From positions 62,001 to 126,000 of the forward strand of contig CAZGNO010000001.1 in NCBI GenBank assembly GCA_964527785.1: a stretch of DNA of 64,000 bases. The letters are read 5' to 3'. Shown here one piece after another: positions 16,684-25,458 of this stretch. Under the pieces are notes generated by a model. That model was not told the DNA's origin and did no database searches. It was given only the letters and a program-made list of their open reading frames with translations. Source of the stretch: JADJXV01 sp964527785. Its GTDB lineage: Bacteria > Bacteroidota > Ignavibacteria > Kapaibacteriales > UBA961. Position 1 is the stretch's first letter. Every line of letters starts with the position of its first letter. Made by a program: the position numbers and the translations under genes.

Positions 16684-17367
16684 TTATCGTTTGATGAATC
16701 GAAGTCCGTTCGCACCAGCAATGATAATTTCGTCGGCAATTCCAACGAACAATCCATGCTCGACGATTCCTGCACGGGACTTCATAGCGGTAGCAATTAT
16801 AGCGGGTGAATGCATTATTCCAAAATTACAATCCAATATCAGATTCTTTTGGTCTGTAAGGAAGTGAGTGCCATCAGACATATATCGAACACTTACCGTA
16901 GCTCCCAGCGACTCAATGAATGCAGAGGTAGCACGCCATCCGAAGTGTAATACTTCGACAGGAACAGCCCATTTTTCACCCAAATATTCTGAATACTTCG
17001 TTTCATCGGCAATGTAGATACATTTTTTGCTTGTCTGTGCAACTATTTTCTCACGAAGAAGTGCTCCTCCACCGCCCTTTATCATATTCATTTTGCTGTC
17101 AATCTCGTCTGCCCCGTCAATCGTTACATCTACGTTTGGATGCTCTTCGAGGGTCGTAAGCGGAATCCCGAGTTCAGTTGCTTGTTGTTTAGTTTGGAGA
17201 GAGCAGGGTATTCCAAGAATATTCGTAAGAGTTCCGTTATGCATCAACGCAGCAATTTTTCTCATTGCGAAAATTGCTGTACTTCCGTGTCCAAGTCCTA
17301 CAACCATACCGCTCGTAATCGAATCTACTGCCGCTTCTGCTGCCATTTGTTTGAATTGTGAGATCAT
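16684..17367 (-). CDS. rpiA: Ribose-5-phosphate isomerase A
   Basis: A 227-residue cytosolic enzyme of the non-oxidative pentose phosphate pathway, interconverting ribose 5-phosphate and ribulose 5-phosphate. Key segments are GLGHGSTAIFAMRKIA near the N-terminus, VDVTIDGADEIDSKMNMIKGGGGALLREKIVA with the catalytic Asp/Lys region, and the C-terminal HGLFVGIADEIIIAG. The length is normal. It converges on the FKBP gene with a shared terminator. Confidence 0.97.
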   Translation of the reverse strand: MISQFKQMAAEAAVDSITSGMVVGLGHGSTAIFAMRKIAALMHNGTLTNILGIPCSLQTKQQATELGIPLTTLEEHPNVDVTIDGADEIDSKMNMIKGGGGALLREKIVAQTSKKCIYIADETKYSEYLGEKWAVPVEVLHFGWRATSAFIESLGATVSVRYMSDGTHFLTDQKNLILDCNFGIMHSPAIIATAMKSRAGIVEHGLFVGIADEIIIAGANGLRFIKR

Positions 17368-17407
17368 TTTCGATTTTGTGTTAGAGAGTATTCTATGATT
17401 TATACTG

Positions 17408-17415
17408 CAAAATTA
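17408..17415 (-). promoter_or_regulatory. -7 box of a likely rpiA promoter
   Basis: On the minus strand TAATTTTG is a perfect TAnnTTTG box, 41 bases upstream of the rpiA start. A TTG is present further up but with a spacer of about 24 bases, longer than at the other promoters here, so the -33 element is weak. Confidence 0.45.
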
Positions 17416-17529
17416 CATCAATACAGTAGAAAAACATCACAAACACAGACAGGTGAGATGAAAGTTCATGAATGAGTAGTAATTGAATTAAGCGCAGGGA
17501 TAAAGCCAATTGGTATATTGGTAATCTCT

Positions 17530-17629
17530 GTCATATAGAGCGAAGCGAAGAATCTCCCTAAACGCATCCTTCTAACGGGTTTTCTTGTTCAAACAGAGAT
17601 TCTTCAATCGAAGACTCCTTAAGAATGAC
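17530..17629. repeat. Short inverted-repeat element (half-size relative of the intergenic repeats)
   Basis: Within the 345-base gap 17368-17712, a block starts GTCATATAGAGCGAAGCGAAG and ends CCTTAAGAATGAC, so its ends are imperfect inverted repeats of the GTCATTCT type. Inside are AAGAATCTCCC and CAGAGATTCTTC, which are mutually inverted. The same vocabulary occurs at 27874-28183 and 48967-49280. No coding signal is seen. Confidence 0.6.
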
Positions 17630-17712
17630 GCTATTTGATTGTTAAGATTAATTTTATCGGCACTAAATTTACGAACATACAAAGTATGCTCAAAACAACT
17701 CAGTCAATGAGT

Positions 17713-18531
17713 TTAGGTAGTAACAGAAATATGAGAAATGGCTTCGGTTTGAGCATTTCTTGGTGTTTTACTCATGGTTGCCGTCAATCCCATGACAATA
17801 AATTGCTGCGCCTCCAAAGCAGAGCGCAGATGCGGGAAATTATCCATCAATCGCCGAACACTCTCTACGTGTTGGGTATGAAAGCCAATATGTAAACGCT
17901 TGTCCAGTTCTGCACCGGTTACAGCAATTTCTCCCATTGTTTTTGTATCCATTTTCAGTGAGAAATGGCGAAGATGGTTATTTGATTTATCGGCATTATC
18001 ATACGTAAATTCAGCTACATCAAGATGCGGTTCGCTTGGAATAGGGAAGAATACCCGTAGTGGCAGTCCTGCTGCCAGTGCATGAAGATTAATGACAAGT
18101 TGGCGCTCCATAAGCATAACCATTTGCAATGCAGCAGCATTTGCAGGACTCATAACGGGATTCCCGTTTGTCATTGATATAAATTCTTGCAGCAATACAA
18201 ATACCGACGCAGGGTTATTACTAATAGAAAAGAACTGTGCTCTTTCTGTCATCGGGGTTTGTGCGGATTGCATTTGACGCAACATCTCGAGGATAGGTAC
18301 TGCTATATTCCCCGGTAAACGCTGAAATTCCCGATGTAAGTTTTCGAGTGCTTGTGAAAGCAACGATGAAGTGAGAACCGGTACAGCCAGTGATTTTGAA
18401 ATAATGGTTTGTGCCGTGAGGAGTGCTTGCTGAGATTCCGAGGGGGTATGAGCGTGAACCGGTTGGGTTTCCACTACGGGTACGACAGCCGGAACAATAT
18501 TGCGGGCTGATATGGGATGAATGTCAGGCAT
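17713..18531 (-). CDS. FliK-like protein (flagellar hook-length control C-terminal-like domain)
   Basis: A 272-residue protein with no signal peptide. The first 60 residues are Pro/Ser/Thr/Ala-rich; the middle is helical. From about residue 185 to 250 it has the pattern of the FliK C-terminal (Flg_hook) domain: FSLKMDTKTMGEIAVTGAEL, then KRLHIGFHTQHVESVRRLMD, then HLRSALEAQQF. In FliK this domain interacts with FlhB to switch export substrate. No other flagellar gene is present in the window, so the gene may be an orphan, may act with flagellar genes elsewhere, or may be a divergent domain with a different role. The assignment comes from pattern recognition only. Confidence 0.5.
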   Translation of the reverse strand: MPDIHPISARNIVPAVVPVVETQPVHAHTPSESQQALLTAQTIISKSLAVPVLTSSLLSQALENLHREFQRLPGNIAVPILEMLRQMQSAQTPMTERAQFFSISNNPASVFVLLQEFISMTNGNPVMSPANAAALQMVMLMERQLVINLHALAAGLPLRVFFPIPSEPHLDVAEFTYDNADKSNNHLRHFSLKMDTKTMGEIAVTGAELDKRLHIGFHTQHVESVRRLMDNFPHLRSALEAQQFIVMGLTATMSKTPRNAQTEAISHISVTT

Positions 18532-18694
18532 AATAATCTCAGCAAGTTATACTTGTTTTTTTGAGGCATTATCGGACAGTTTGTCAAAAGAAGAAGCACT
18601 AAACGTAAATCAACGTAAGATTTTTTAGAAAGTGCGGATTGGAAATGCTAAGTTGTGATAAAATAGTTCGTAAAGTCAATTTCTATATTTTTGA

Positions 18695-19129
18695 CTAGGA
18701 CTGCAACTTGGAATTTAACCTATTTTCAATCAAACGGTCTAGCGAAAATTTGCCACTACCCAAAACTAAGATAACTATATACATAAGCAGAAAGAGAAAA
18801 GCCATTTCTTTTTTACCGAACGGGTCATTTGCGTGGGCAATAAAACCGGCTACACTCATATTGATGATAAGTGGAATTACGAATACTCTTGAGGCAAAAC
18901 CAAGTATTAGAAAACTTGCACAAAAAAATTCTGCAAAAACTACCAACACTAATGATGGGAATACTCCAATGCCAATAGGGTCAGCAAATTGTATTGGCGC
19001 ATCCGAAAAAAAATTCATCAGTTTCGGAACACCGTGTGTGAGCATAAAACTACCCACCCAAACCCTCATTATCAATATGACTGCGTCAACCAATCGGTCG
19101 TTTCGTATTGTCGAAAATAGTGCTTTCAT
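18695..19129 (-). CDS. DoxX-family membrane protein
   Basis: A 144-residue inner-membrane protein with four predicted helices. DoxX features are VILIMRVWVGSFMLTHGVPKL, then VLVVFAEFFCASFLILGFASR, then FIAHANDPFGKKEMAFLFLLMY with a conserved acidic/His region. DoxX proteins are variously linked to thiosulfate:quinone oxidoreductase and to detoxification complexes; here no partner gene is adjacent, so the substrate is unknown. Confidence 0.9.
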   Translation of the reverse strand: MKALFSTIRNDRLVDAVILIMRVWVGSFMLTHGVPKLMNFFSDAPIQFADPIGIGVFPSLVLVVFAEFFCASFLILGFASRVFVIPLIINMSVAGFIAHANDPFGKKEMAFLFLLMYIVILVLGSGKFSLDRLIENRLNSKLQS

Positions 19130-19296
19130 GGCGTTAAACCCTTATTGTGACAAATATGATATACGCCGTTTATATTATTTTTAGCTGTAATAAAAAACGT
19201 TCAAAAACTAAAAATATTTTGCTGATTTATTTTTAGCATAAGTTAATCAAATTTATATCATTATAAGCATTTACATCATTATAAGCGATATATCGT

Positions 19297-19330
19297 AAAA
19301 AAAACCGCATTACGAGCCGAAGCGTAATGC
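19297..19330 (-). terminator. Minus-strand intrinsic terminator in a 374-base gap
   Basis: Read on the minus strand, GCATTACG pairs perfectly with CGTAATGC around an 8-base loop, followed by GG and eight T. It lies about 110 bases beyond the separate terminator-like hairpin of the DUF2807 gene. The rest of the gap 19130-19503 holds only a 12-base direct repeat (atcattataagc twice near 19256-19286). Confidence 0.75.
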
Positions 19331-19441
19331 AGTATTTGTGGCAGTGGTATTTTTTCTCATCTTGCCGATTGTTATAGGTCGGGTATGATGGAGTTGGTTA
19401 TATCACATATCCCAAAGTATAATTTATGTGATAATTACTTT

Positions 19442-19501
19442 CCCTTTGAAAAGTTCGGACAGGAGCCGAAACCTGTCCGAACTTTTTGGTGTTTCAAAGG
19501 G
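19442..19501 (-). terminator. Long hairpin after the DUF2807 gene
   Basis: AAGTTCGGACAGG (19451-19463) and CCTGTCCGAACTT (19472-19484) form a perfect 13-bp stem. Outer segments CCCTTTGAAA and TTTCAAAGGG extend it across an internal bulge. It begins three bases beyond the stop codon of the minus-strand gene. Confidence 0.75.
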
Positions 19502-19503
19502 TT

Positions 19504-20235
19504 TTAATTTTTGCTCGTAAGTTTTCCGTTGCCGGATATGTCTTTGCTCAAAGTTTCCGGTTTTCCTTTATAGCTTACGGTTCCATTTCCTGTAATTCGT
19601 ACATCTAATTGATTCTCGCTGCAGACCTCGCAGTTGCCCGCACCTGCTACATTTAGTTTTGTGTTAATTGCTTTTAATTTGTAGGCATACACATCACCAC
19701 TGCCAATAGATTCAATTGTATGCGAGATAGCATCACCGGCAAGAGTTATCTTTCCATTACCTACAATCTGTGTATAAATATTTTCTGCATGGAGTTCGTC
19801 AATCGTAATCTCGCCATTTCCGGTTACAATGAATTTGATAGCATCGGCGCTAATGGTTGAAGGAGCTACAATTTTTCCGTTCCCTGCAAGAGTTATTTCA
19901 TCAATATTCTTTGTCGCAACAAAGATATTAATGGTTTTTGTAGGATTAAGGCATTTCGGAACGGATATTTTGAGGGTACCGTTCTCAATTTTCGTCTCAA
20001 TGATATTTTGGAGATTATCATCGGCTTGAATATGAACGCTTTGAGTCATATCTTGGGAGAGAATTACTGTTGCGTCAGTTTCAACGATAATTTTATTGAA
20101 CGACGTAACGGAATGGTTTTCCCCGATAACATTACCGGAACCGTCAAGGCATTCGCCTGCAAAAGCTGTTGTGCTTGCGATAATGCCTATAATTGCTGCA
20201 GCTACTGTGAGCTTGGAGAGGAGGTTTGTTTTCAT
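19504..20235 (-). CDS. DUF2807 (GIN domain) exported protein
   Basis: A 243-residue protein with a cleavable signal peptide (SKLTVAAAIIGIIASTTAFAG). The mature part is a DUF2807 'head GIN' beta-helix: FNKIIVETDATVILSQD, then LKISVPKCL, then repeated short strands each with a GNG or GSG turn (LAGNGKIVAP, IVTGNGEITI, IVGNGKITLAGD, RITGNGTVSYKG). This solenoid family is abundant in Bacteroidota as exported proteins of unknown role. Three cysteines are spread through the solenoid. The gene is divergent from rnr across a 304-base gap. Confidence 0.88.
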   Translation of the reverse strand: MKTNLLSKLTVAAAIIGIIASTTAFAGECLDGSGNVIGENHSVTSFNKIIVETDATVILSQDMTQSVHIQADDNLQNIIETKIENGTLKISVPKCLNPTKTINIFVATKNIDEITLAGNGKIVAPSTISADAIKFIVTGNGEITIDELHAENIYTQIVGNGKITLAGDAISHTIESIGSGDVYAYKLKAINTKLNVAGAGNCEVCSENQLDVRITGNGTVSYKGKPETLSKDISGNGKLTSKN

Positions 20236-20539
20236 ACTATGTGTAATTATTAATAAAATAAAATTGATAACTAACTAAAAGCAAAAAGCTATTCAGTCGT
20301 ATCGTTAAAGCAATTACGCTAGAAAATTCTATAGGTTTCGTCATGTTTCATAAATTTTGAATATTTAACAGATTTTTACATTTCGTTCGTCAGAGATGAT
20401 GCGCAGTATTATAGATTCACATATTTAAGTGTGTGGTATTCTCGCTATACTGTAGCAACTTGTTTCTTTTCAATATTCTTACAAGGGGATAGTAAGAGTA
20501 AACATACCAAAACAACAGTTCAATATTACAATCTCAACT
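20236..20539. other. Divergent intergenic gap, AT-rich
   Basis: This gap between the divergent DUF2807 gene and rnr must carry both promoters. I see no clear TTG-N20-TAnnTTTG match, no long hairpin and no small gene with a convincing start. Confidence 0.4.
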
Positions 20540-22726
20540 ATGCCCAAGAAAAAAACTCCTTCTCCTGATGTTTCAACTTCAGAACCCGATTTGGGTCAAA
20601 AAATTTATGCTATTCTGGACAGCCATGCTCCGGCAACCCTGCGCCTTATTGATATTGCCAAACTTCTCAAACTATCATCCGATACACCGGAATATGAGTC
20701 TCTACGTGCAGAAATCAATACGCTTGTGCAGAACAAAACAATCCATAAGTCGGCTCGCAGACGCTTTGGTCTAAAGCCCGTTTCTCAAAATACAACCCTC
20801 TTCGAGGGAACATTGAAGTATGAGCATAATCGTGGCTTGATTACTACAGAATCATCCGAATTTCCGGTTATCTATATTCGTCAGCAATACTTAGCTACTG
20901 CACTTGATGGTGACAGGGTGCAAGTAAAATTACTCGCGCTCAAAAAAGATAAAAAACCATATGGTACAGTTCTCAATGTTACGAAACGTGCGAATACCCC
21001 AATTGCCGGAACACTCGAGTTTGACGGTGATTTTTACTTTCTGGTTCCTGATGAGGACAAACACTATCTGGATTTCCTTATTCCCCCCAAGAAACTGAAC
21101 GGTGCAACAAAAGGTGATAAAGTACTGGGGCGGTTTCTCCGATGGGAAGATGCTCACAAAAGTCCCGAAGCTGAAATCATGGAAGTATTGGGACGTTCGG
21201 GTAATCCGTCGGTTGAATTTGCTGGGGTACTCAAGGAATTTGGATTGCCTGCTAAATTTACGGAACAGCTCGAAGAACAAGCCAGAAAAGCTGCCGTACA
21301 GCCGACATCTAAGGCAATTACCAACGGACGTATTGACCTCCGTAATGAGGAAATTATTACCATTGACCCTGATGACGCTCGCGACTTTGATGACGCACTT
21401 TCGCTGACTATTTTAGGAAACAAGAATTACCGGTTGGGTGTGCATATAGCTGATGTTACGTATTATTTAGAAGAAGGTACTCCCCTCGATGAAGAAGCAT
21501 ACAACCGTGCCAACAGTACATATCTTGTGGATAGAGTCGTACCCATGTTACCCGAATCCCTCTCGAATGATGTTTGTTCGCTCGTTCCGGGTAAAATTCG
21601 GTTTGCGTATTCTGTGTTTATGGAATTCACCCCTAAAGGAATCCTCAAAAAATATGAAATAGCCGAGACAGCCATCAAAAGTAAGAAACGGTTTACTTAT
21701 AATGAGGTGCAACACATCATTGAATCGGGCAAAGGGAAGCACCTCGAGCTCATTACCAACCTTTTCAATCTGTCTAAAATATTACGGGGAAAACGGTTTG
21801 AAAAAGGCGGTTTGGATTTCGAGACCACCGAAACCAGATTTCAATTGGACGAAACGGGAAGTCCGATAAAAGCGATAATAAAAAGCGGGAATGATGCTAC
21901 AAAACTGGTAGAAGAATGTATGCTTGCTGCCAATCAAACAGTTGCTCTGCACATCAAAACCATAAGCAAACAGATGAAGCTGCGTAATCCATTACCGTTT
22001 TTCTACCGGATTCACGACTCTCCCGATGCTGCAAAACTGAAGGACGTGTTGAATTTTGTACGCTCACTTGGCGTAAAGACAAAACTGGAAAATCTCACCT
22101 CGAAAGAAATAAATCATTTACTTCAACAAGTGGATGAATTGCCTGAGAAAAAGGTGATTCATCAATTTATGCTGCGGGCAATGGCAAAAGCAGTCTATTC
22201 AGAGAAAAACATCGGGCACTTTGGGCTTGGATTTAGCGATTACTCGCATTTTACCTCGCCTATTCGCCGCTATCCCGATGTTATCATTCATCGCTTGCTC
22301 AAGGAGTACGCTCTTGAATTGCCCTCACCGCAACGGATTGTAGCGTGTAATACTCAGCTTTCCGCTGCATCGTCTCACTGTTCTCTTCGGGAACGGCAGT
22401 CGGTAGAGGCAGAGCGCGCATCAACGAAGCTGGCACAAACCATTCTCGCTCAAAAATGTTTGGGGCATGAATTTAATGCGGCAGTTAGCGGCGTAACAAG
22501 TTTCGGTGTGTTTGTTCTGCTCGATGAGGTAGGAATAGAAGGGTTGCTCCATATTCGAGATTTGACGGATGATTACTATATTTTTGATGAAAAGAATTTC
22601 CAGCTGATAGGACGCAGGCGCAAACAGTCCTATCGAATAGGAACACGATTGCGGATACAAATAGTGAATGTCAATCTGGACAAGAGGGAAGTTAATCTTC
22701 GACTTGTGGGTAATGTAGAAGAATAA
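20540..22726 (+). CDS. rnr: Ribonuclease R
   Basis: A 728-residue 3'-5' exoribonuclease of the RNase II/R family, degrading structured RNA in the cytoplasm. An N-terminal helix-turn-helix-like region (residues 10-75) is followed by cold-shock-type OB domains, then the RNB catalytic domain with IITIDPDDARDFDDALSL carrying the magnesium-binding aspartates and YSHFTSPIRRYPDVIIHRLL. A C-terminal S1 domain (AAVSGVTSFGVFVLLDEVGI, then VNVNLDKREVNLRL) completes the order typical of RNase R. It lacks the long Lys-rich tail of the Escherichia coli enzyme. coaX follows 70 bases later on the same strand. Confidence 0.96.
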   Translation: MPKKKTPSPDVSTSEPDLGQKIYAILDSHAPATLRLIDIAKLLKLSSDTPEYESLRAEINTLVQNKTIHKSARRRFGLKPVSQNTTLFEGTLKYEHNRGLITTESSEFPVIYIRQQYLATALDGDRVQVKLLALKKDKKPYGTVLNVTKRANTPIAGTLEFDGDFYFLVPDEDKHYLDFLIPPKKLNGATKGDKVLGRFLRWEDAHKSPEAEIMEVLGRSGNPSVEFAGVLKEFGLPAKFTEQLEEQARKAAVQPTSKAITNGRIDLRNEEIITIDPDDARDFDDALSLTILGNKNYRLGVHIADVTYYLEEGTPLDEEAYNRANSTYLVDRVVPMLPESLSNDVCSLVPGKIRFAYSVFMEFTPKGILKKYEIAETAIKSKKRFTYNEVQHIIESGKGKHLELITNLFNLSKILRGKRFEKGGLDFETTETRFQLDETGSPIKAIIKSGNDATKLVEECMLAANQTVALHIKTISKQMKLRNPLPFFYRIHDSPDAAKLKDVLNFVRSLGVKTKLENLTSKEINHLLQQVDELPEKKVIHQFMLRAMAKAVYSEKNIGHFGLGFSDYSHFTSPIRRYPDVIIHRLLKEYALELPSPQRIVACNTQLSAASSHCSLRERQSVEAERASTKLAQTILAQKCLGHEFNAAVSGVTSFGVFVLLDEVGIEGLLHIRDLTDDYYIFDEKNFQLIGRRRKQSYRIGTRLRIQIVNVNLDKREVNLRLVGNVEE

Positions 22727-22796
22727 CGAGGTTTGTTTCTACAGTAAAAAGAAAAACAGTATATTTACAGGTTGTTTTCTTACTTTATTGATTTAA

Positions 22797-23594
22797 ATGA
22801 AATCTGCTTCAATTGATATAGGCAATAGCCGTGTTAAAGTTCTCAGCGAAGAATATGGTTTTGCCGCGTTCGAAATCGGTGAAGCGGATGGCAGTTGGTT
22901 AGAGGATTTGCTTGCATTTATTGAAAAACATGATACATCATATTCATGGGGTATTTCTTCGGTAAATCCCGATACTGAAACAGAAGTCATTGATATGCTG
23001 ATAGATCGCTCAATCACAATTGTTTCGGCGGAATTTCTGCTTTACAACCAAACCCTTATTGATGTTTCGCAAGTGGAAGGAGCGGGAAGTGATAGAGTCT
23101 TTGGTGTAATCGGTGCTTTGAAGTATGCTACTCCTCCGTTTATCACCATAGATTGCGGTACAGCCATAACAATCAATTATCTTGATTCTAACCGTGTCTT
23201 TCGTGGTGGAGCAATTATTCCGGGGATAACTACACAGCTTAGGGCATTAGAACATTTCACAGGGAAATTACCTCTACTCACTGCTACGTATGATACAGCA
23301 TCGTATGGTACCACTACCTCACAAGCAATGACAATCGGGACGTTATGGGGAGCTATTGGGGCAATTAGAGAGATTGTTTCTCGGATAGGGAAAGCAATAG
23401 GAAGTGAATCAATTCCTATAATAATAACAGGCGGTGAACATTTGTTTGTTACATTCGGGTTGGAAGGCATAGAGCTTATTACCTGTCCTCATCTTGTGGT
23501 GGAAGGTATCCTTGCTGCTCAAAAGGAGTTTTTTTCAAGTGCCAATACAACTGAAAGAACAAATGAGCAAATGGACGTCATTCAGAACTCGTGA
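22797..23594 (+). CDS. coaX: Type III pantothenate kinase
   Basis: A 265-residue cytosolic enzyme for the first step of coenzyme A synthesis (ATP plus pantothenate). ASKHA-fold motifs are present: SIDIGNSRVKV at the N-terminus (phosphate loop), GSDRVFGVIGAL, FITIDCGTAITINYLD (second phosphate motif with the catalytic Asp), FRGGAIIPGI and the C-terminal IIITGGEHLF. The N-terminal SASIDIGNSRVKV fits type III (CoaX). It is co-directional with rnr. Confidence 0.94.
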   Translation: MKSASIDIGNSRVKVLSEEYGFAAFEIGEADGSWLEDLLAFIEKHDTSYSWGISSVNPDTETEVIDMLIDRSITIVSAEFLLYNQTLIDVSQVEGAGSDRVFGVIGALKYATPPFITIDCGTAITINYLDSNRVFRGGAIIPGITTQLRALEHFTGKLPLLTATYDTASYGTTTSQAMTIGTLWGAIGAIREIVSRIGKAIGSESIPIIITGGEHLFVTFGLEGIELITCPHLVVEGILAAQKEFFSSANTTERTNEQMDVIQNS

Positions 23595-23735
23595 CAGGAT
23601 GCTAAACTGCTCTACTTTGCATATCATCTTGCAAAGAAATTGTACGGAATTAACTGTTTTGCCTACGTAATAACAATGTCTTCGATTATTCTTGATCTTG
23701 TACGTAATCTGTTTGTACTTTCAGTCAATATAGTT

Positions 23736-24368
23736 ATGAATCGCTTTATTCTTTTACTGTTATTATGTAGTGTACCTATGATTGTAAATAGTTGCGGTTC
23801 GGACGACAGTTTTGACGGTGAGGGGTATATCGAATTTGATGCTCATAGTATTGAAACAGGACGCAAGGAAAAAGATAAGTTCTTTAAGTCAGATTCGCAT
23901 TCTCCCCTTCTACCCGAACAGCGTACTACATTTACAGGACTGCGATATTACCTTCCATCGGAAGAGTATTATGTAAACGCTACATTCGACCAATCGGACA
24001 AACCTGATACAATTCAAATGCTTACTTCAAAGCAAAATGATAAGCGTCTCTACCTTCGCTATGGTTTTTTTACATTTGCAATTGGTGATTCTTCCTACAA
24101 ACTGACTGCCTTCAAGTCGATTGGCGAAGCAAGTGAAACACTCTTTGTTCCATTTAAAGATGCAACAAATGGCAAACAGACCTACGGTGCAGGACGGTAT
24201 CTTGATATTGAGGAGGATGTCGGGGCAGATGAATATACATTGGATTTTAACTCTGCCTATAACCCTTACTGTGCATATAATCATGCGTTTAGCTGTCCAC
24301 TTGTCCCATCGGAAAATGTGCTTGATGTGAGTATTAAATCGGGTGAGAAAAAGCCGAGTGATGAGTAA
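23736..24368 (+). CDS. DUF1684-family lipoprotein
   Basis: I start this at ATG 23736 (210 residues), which gives a lipoprotein signal MNRFILLLLLCSVPMIVNSC; the frame is open to 23640 but the added part is not signal-like. The C-terminal half is strongly DUF1684: LFVPFKDATNGKQTYGAGRY, then LDIEEDVGADEYTLDFNSAYNPYC-type sequence with AYNHAFSCPLVPSENVL and IKSGEK at the end. The cysteines of NPYCAY and FSCPL are conserved family positions. DUF1684 proteins are widespread in Bacteroidota and Actinobacteria with no settled function. A second lipoprotein gene begins 26 bases downstream. Confidence 0.85.
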   Translation: MNRFILLLLLCSVPMIVNSCGSDDSFDGEGYIEFDAHSIETGRKEKDKFFKSDSHSPLLPEQRTTFTGLRYYLPSEEYYVNATFDQSDKPDTIQMLTSKQNDKRLYLRYGFFTFAIGDSSYKLTAFKSIGEASETLFVPFKDATNGKQTYGAGRYLDIEEDVGADEYTLDFNSAYNPYCAYNHAFSCPLVPSENVLDVSIKSGEKKPSDE

Positions 24369-24394
24369 CTGTCAGTAATCTATTACATAGAAAA

Positions 24395-24967
24395 ATGATG
24401 TACCGCTATTTCCCCCTTTTGATTTTGCTGCTCGTTTCATGCAGTAATCAACGTCAGCCGGAACAAAAGAATGAAGTTCCTGCTGATAGTGGAATAGAAG
24501 TCCAATCTCCGAGCGGACATTTTACGATTGCATTACCACCCGATTTCCCGACACCGGAAGCAGACACCCAATTCATCACCACTGCAAGCGACGACACTAT
24601 TTCGATGTACACCTATATTTCCGAAATCAATCGAGGAATTTGCATCTTTGGTTCTAACGAGTATTCATCAACTACGTTTGCTCAGCAGACACCCGATAAT
24701 ATGCTTGATAATGCCCTGAACGGAGCATTAAGACAATGGAGTGCGCGACTAAGCGAAAGCAAACCATTTATCAAAAATGGGGGAAAGGGCGTGAGCTTTT
24801 GGTTTGTTTCCAAAATGGACGGCAAAGACCTCTACGGACGTTTCGATTATCTGCTCTCAAAACCTCGAATGTATCAAGTAGGGTTTCTTTCTCATGATAA
24901 ATCAGAAATTCTAAAACCTGACATTCAGAAATACTTTGGTTCGTTAGCTGTACCGGTGAGGCAGTAA
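24395..24967 (+). CDS. Hypothetical lipoprotein
   Basis: A 190-residue protein with a lipoprotein signal (MYRYFPLLILLLVSCSNQ, lipid-carrying Cys16 of the given start, or one residue on if the adjacent second ATG is used at 24398). The mature part reads as a single alpha/beta domain: FTIALPPDFPTP near residue 45, a strand-rich middle, and a C-terminal GKDLYGRFDYLLSKPRMYQVGF. I do not recognise a family. It sits in a tight co-directional run with the DUF1684 gene (26 bases) and the SnoaL-like gene (32 bases). Confidence 0.8.
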   Translation: MMYRYFPLLILLLVSCSNQRQPEQKNEVPADSGIEVQSPSGHFTIALPPDFPTPEADTQFITTASDDTISMYTYISEINRGICIFGSNEYSSTTFAQQTPDNMLDNALNGALRQWSARLSESKPFIKNGGKGVSFWFVSKMDGKDLYGRFDYLLSKPRMYQVGFLSHDKSEILKPDIQKYFGSLAVPVRQ

Positions 24968-24999
24968 GTTTTTTGGTAATATAGAAAAACAAAATAATC

Positions 25000-25341
25000 A
25001 TGAACACCCCCGAAGCAGCAGCACAACGACAGCTCGACGCATACAATAAGCGTGATATTACTGCTTTTTGCGATGCTTATACGCCGGATGTAGAACTAAT
25101 CAGTCTTCTTACCGGCGTAGTGTTCTGTTCAGGAATTGAACAAATGAAACAGCGGTATGGCGAACAGTTCGCGCGATGCACCGAACTCCACTGTACGGTT
25201 ACCAAAAGAATTGTTTGCGGGAATGTAGTGATTGACGAAGAACAGGTGGTAGGATTAGCTGCCGACGGACCTGTTCACGCCACTGCTATTTATGAAATAC
25301 GGGATGGGCTTATTGCGCGCGGTTGGTTCGTCCGTGAATGA
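25000..25341 (+). CDS. SnoaL-like / NTF2-fold protein
   Basis: A 113-residue cytosolic protein of the SnoaL-like cone-shaped fold. AAAQRQLDAYNKRDITAFCDAYTPDVEL is the typical first helices, VFCSGIEQMKQRYGEQFA the next, and ATAIYEIRDGLIARGWFVRE is the closing strand pair. Members include ketosteroid-isomerase-like enzymes and many proteins of unknown role. The His of the C-terminal PVHATAIYEI is a common active-site position. No substrate can be inferred. Confidence 0.85.
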   Translation: MNTPEAAAQRQLDAYNKRDITAFCDAYTPDVELISLLTGVVFCSGIEQMKQRYGEQFARCTELHCTVTKRIVCGNVVIDEEQVVGLAADGPVHATAIYEIRDGLIARGWFVRE

Positions 25342-25377
25342 AAAAGTAAATTTTTTTAGCCAAATTGCATCAAACAT

Positions 25378-25408
25378 CTGGATAGTTGGCTGATTTTCCG
25401 TACATTTG
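25378..25408 (+). promoter_or_regulatory. Candidate promoter of the GAF-domain gene
   Basis: TACATTTG at 25401-25408 is a perfect TAnnTTTG box. Exactly 20 bases upstream is CTG (25378-25380) in place of TTG. The gene starts about 50 bases downstream. Confidence 0.5.
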
Positions 25409-25458
25409 CGTAAAATCATGCAGCAGCAGCATAGTCTGGAACCCTCCTCTTCGTGTGT

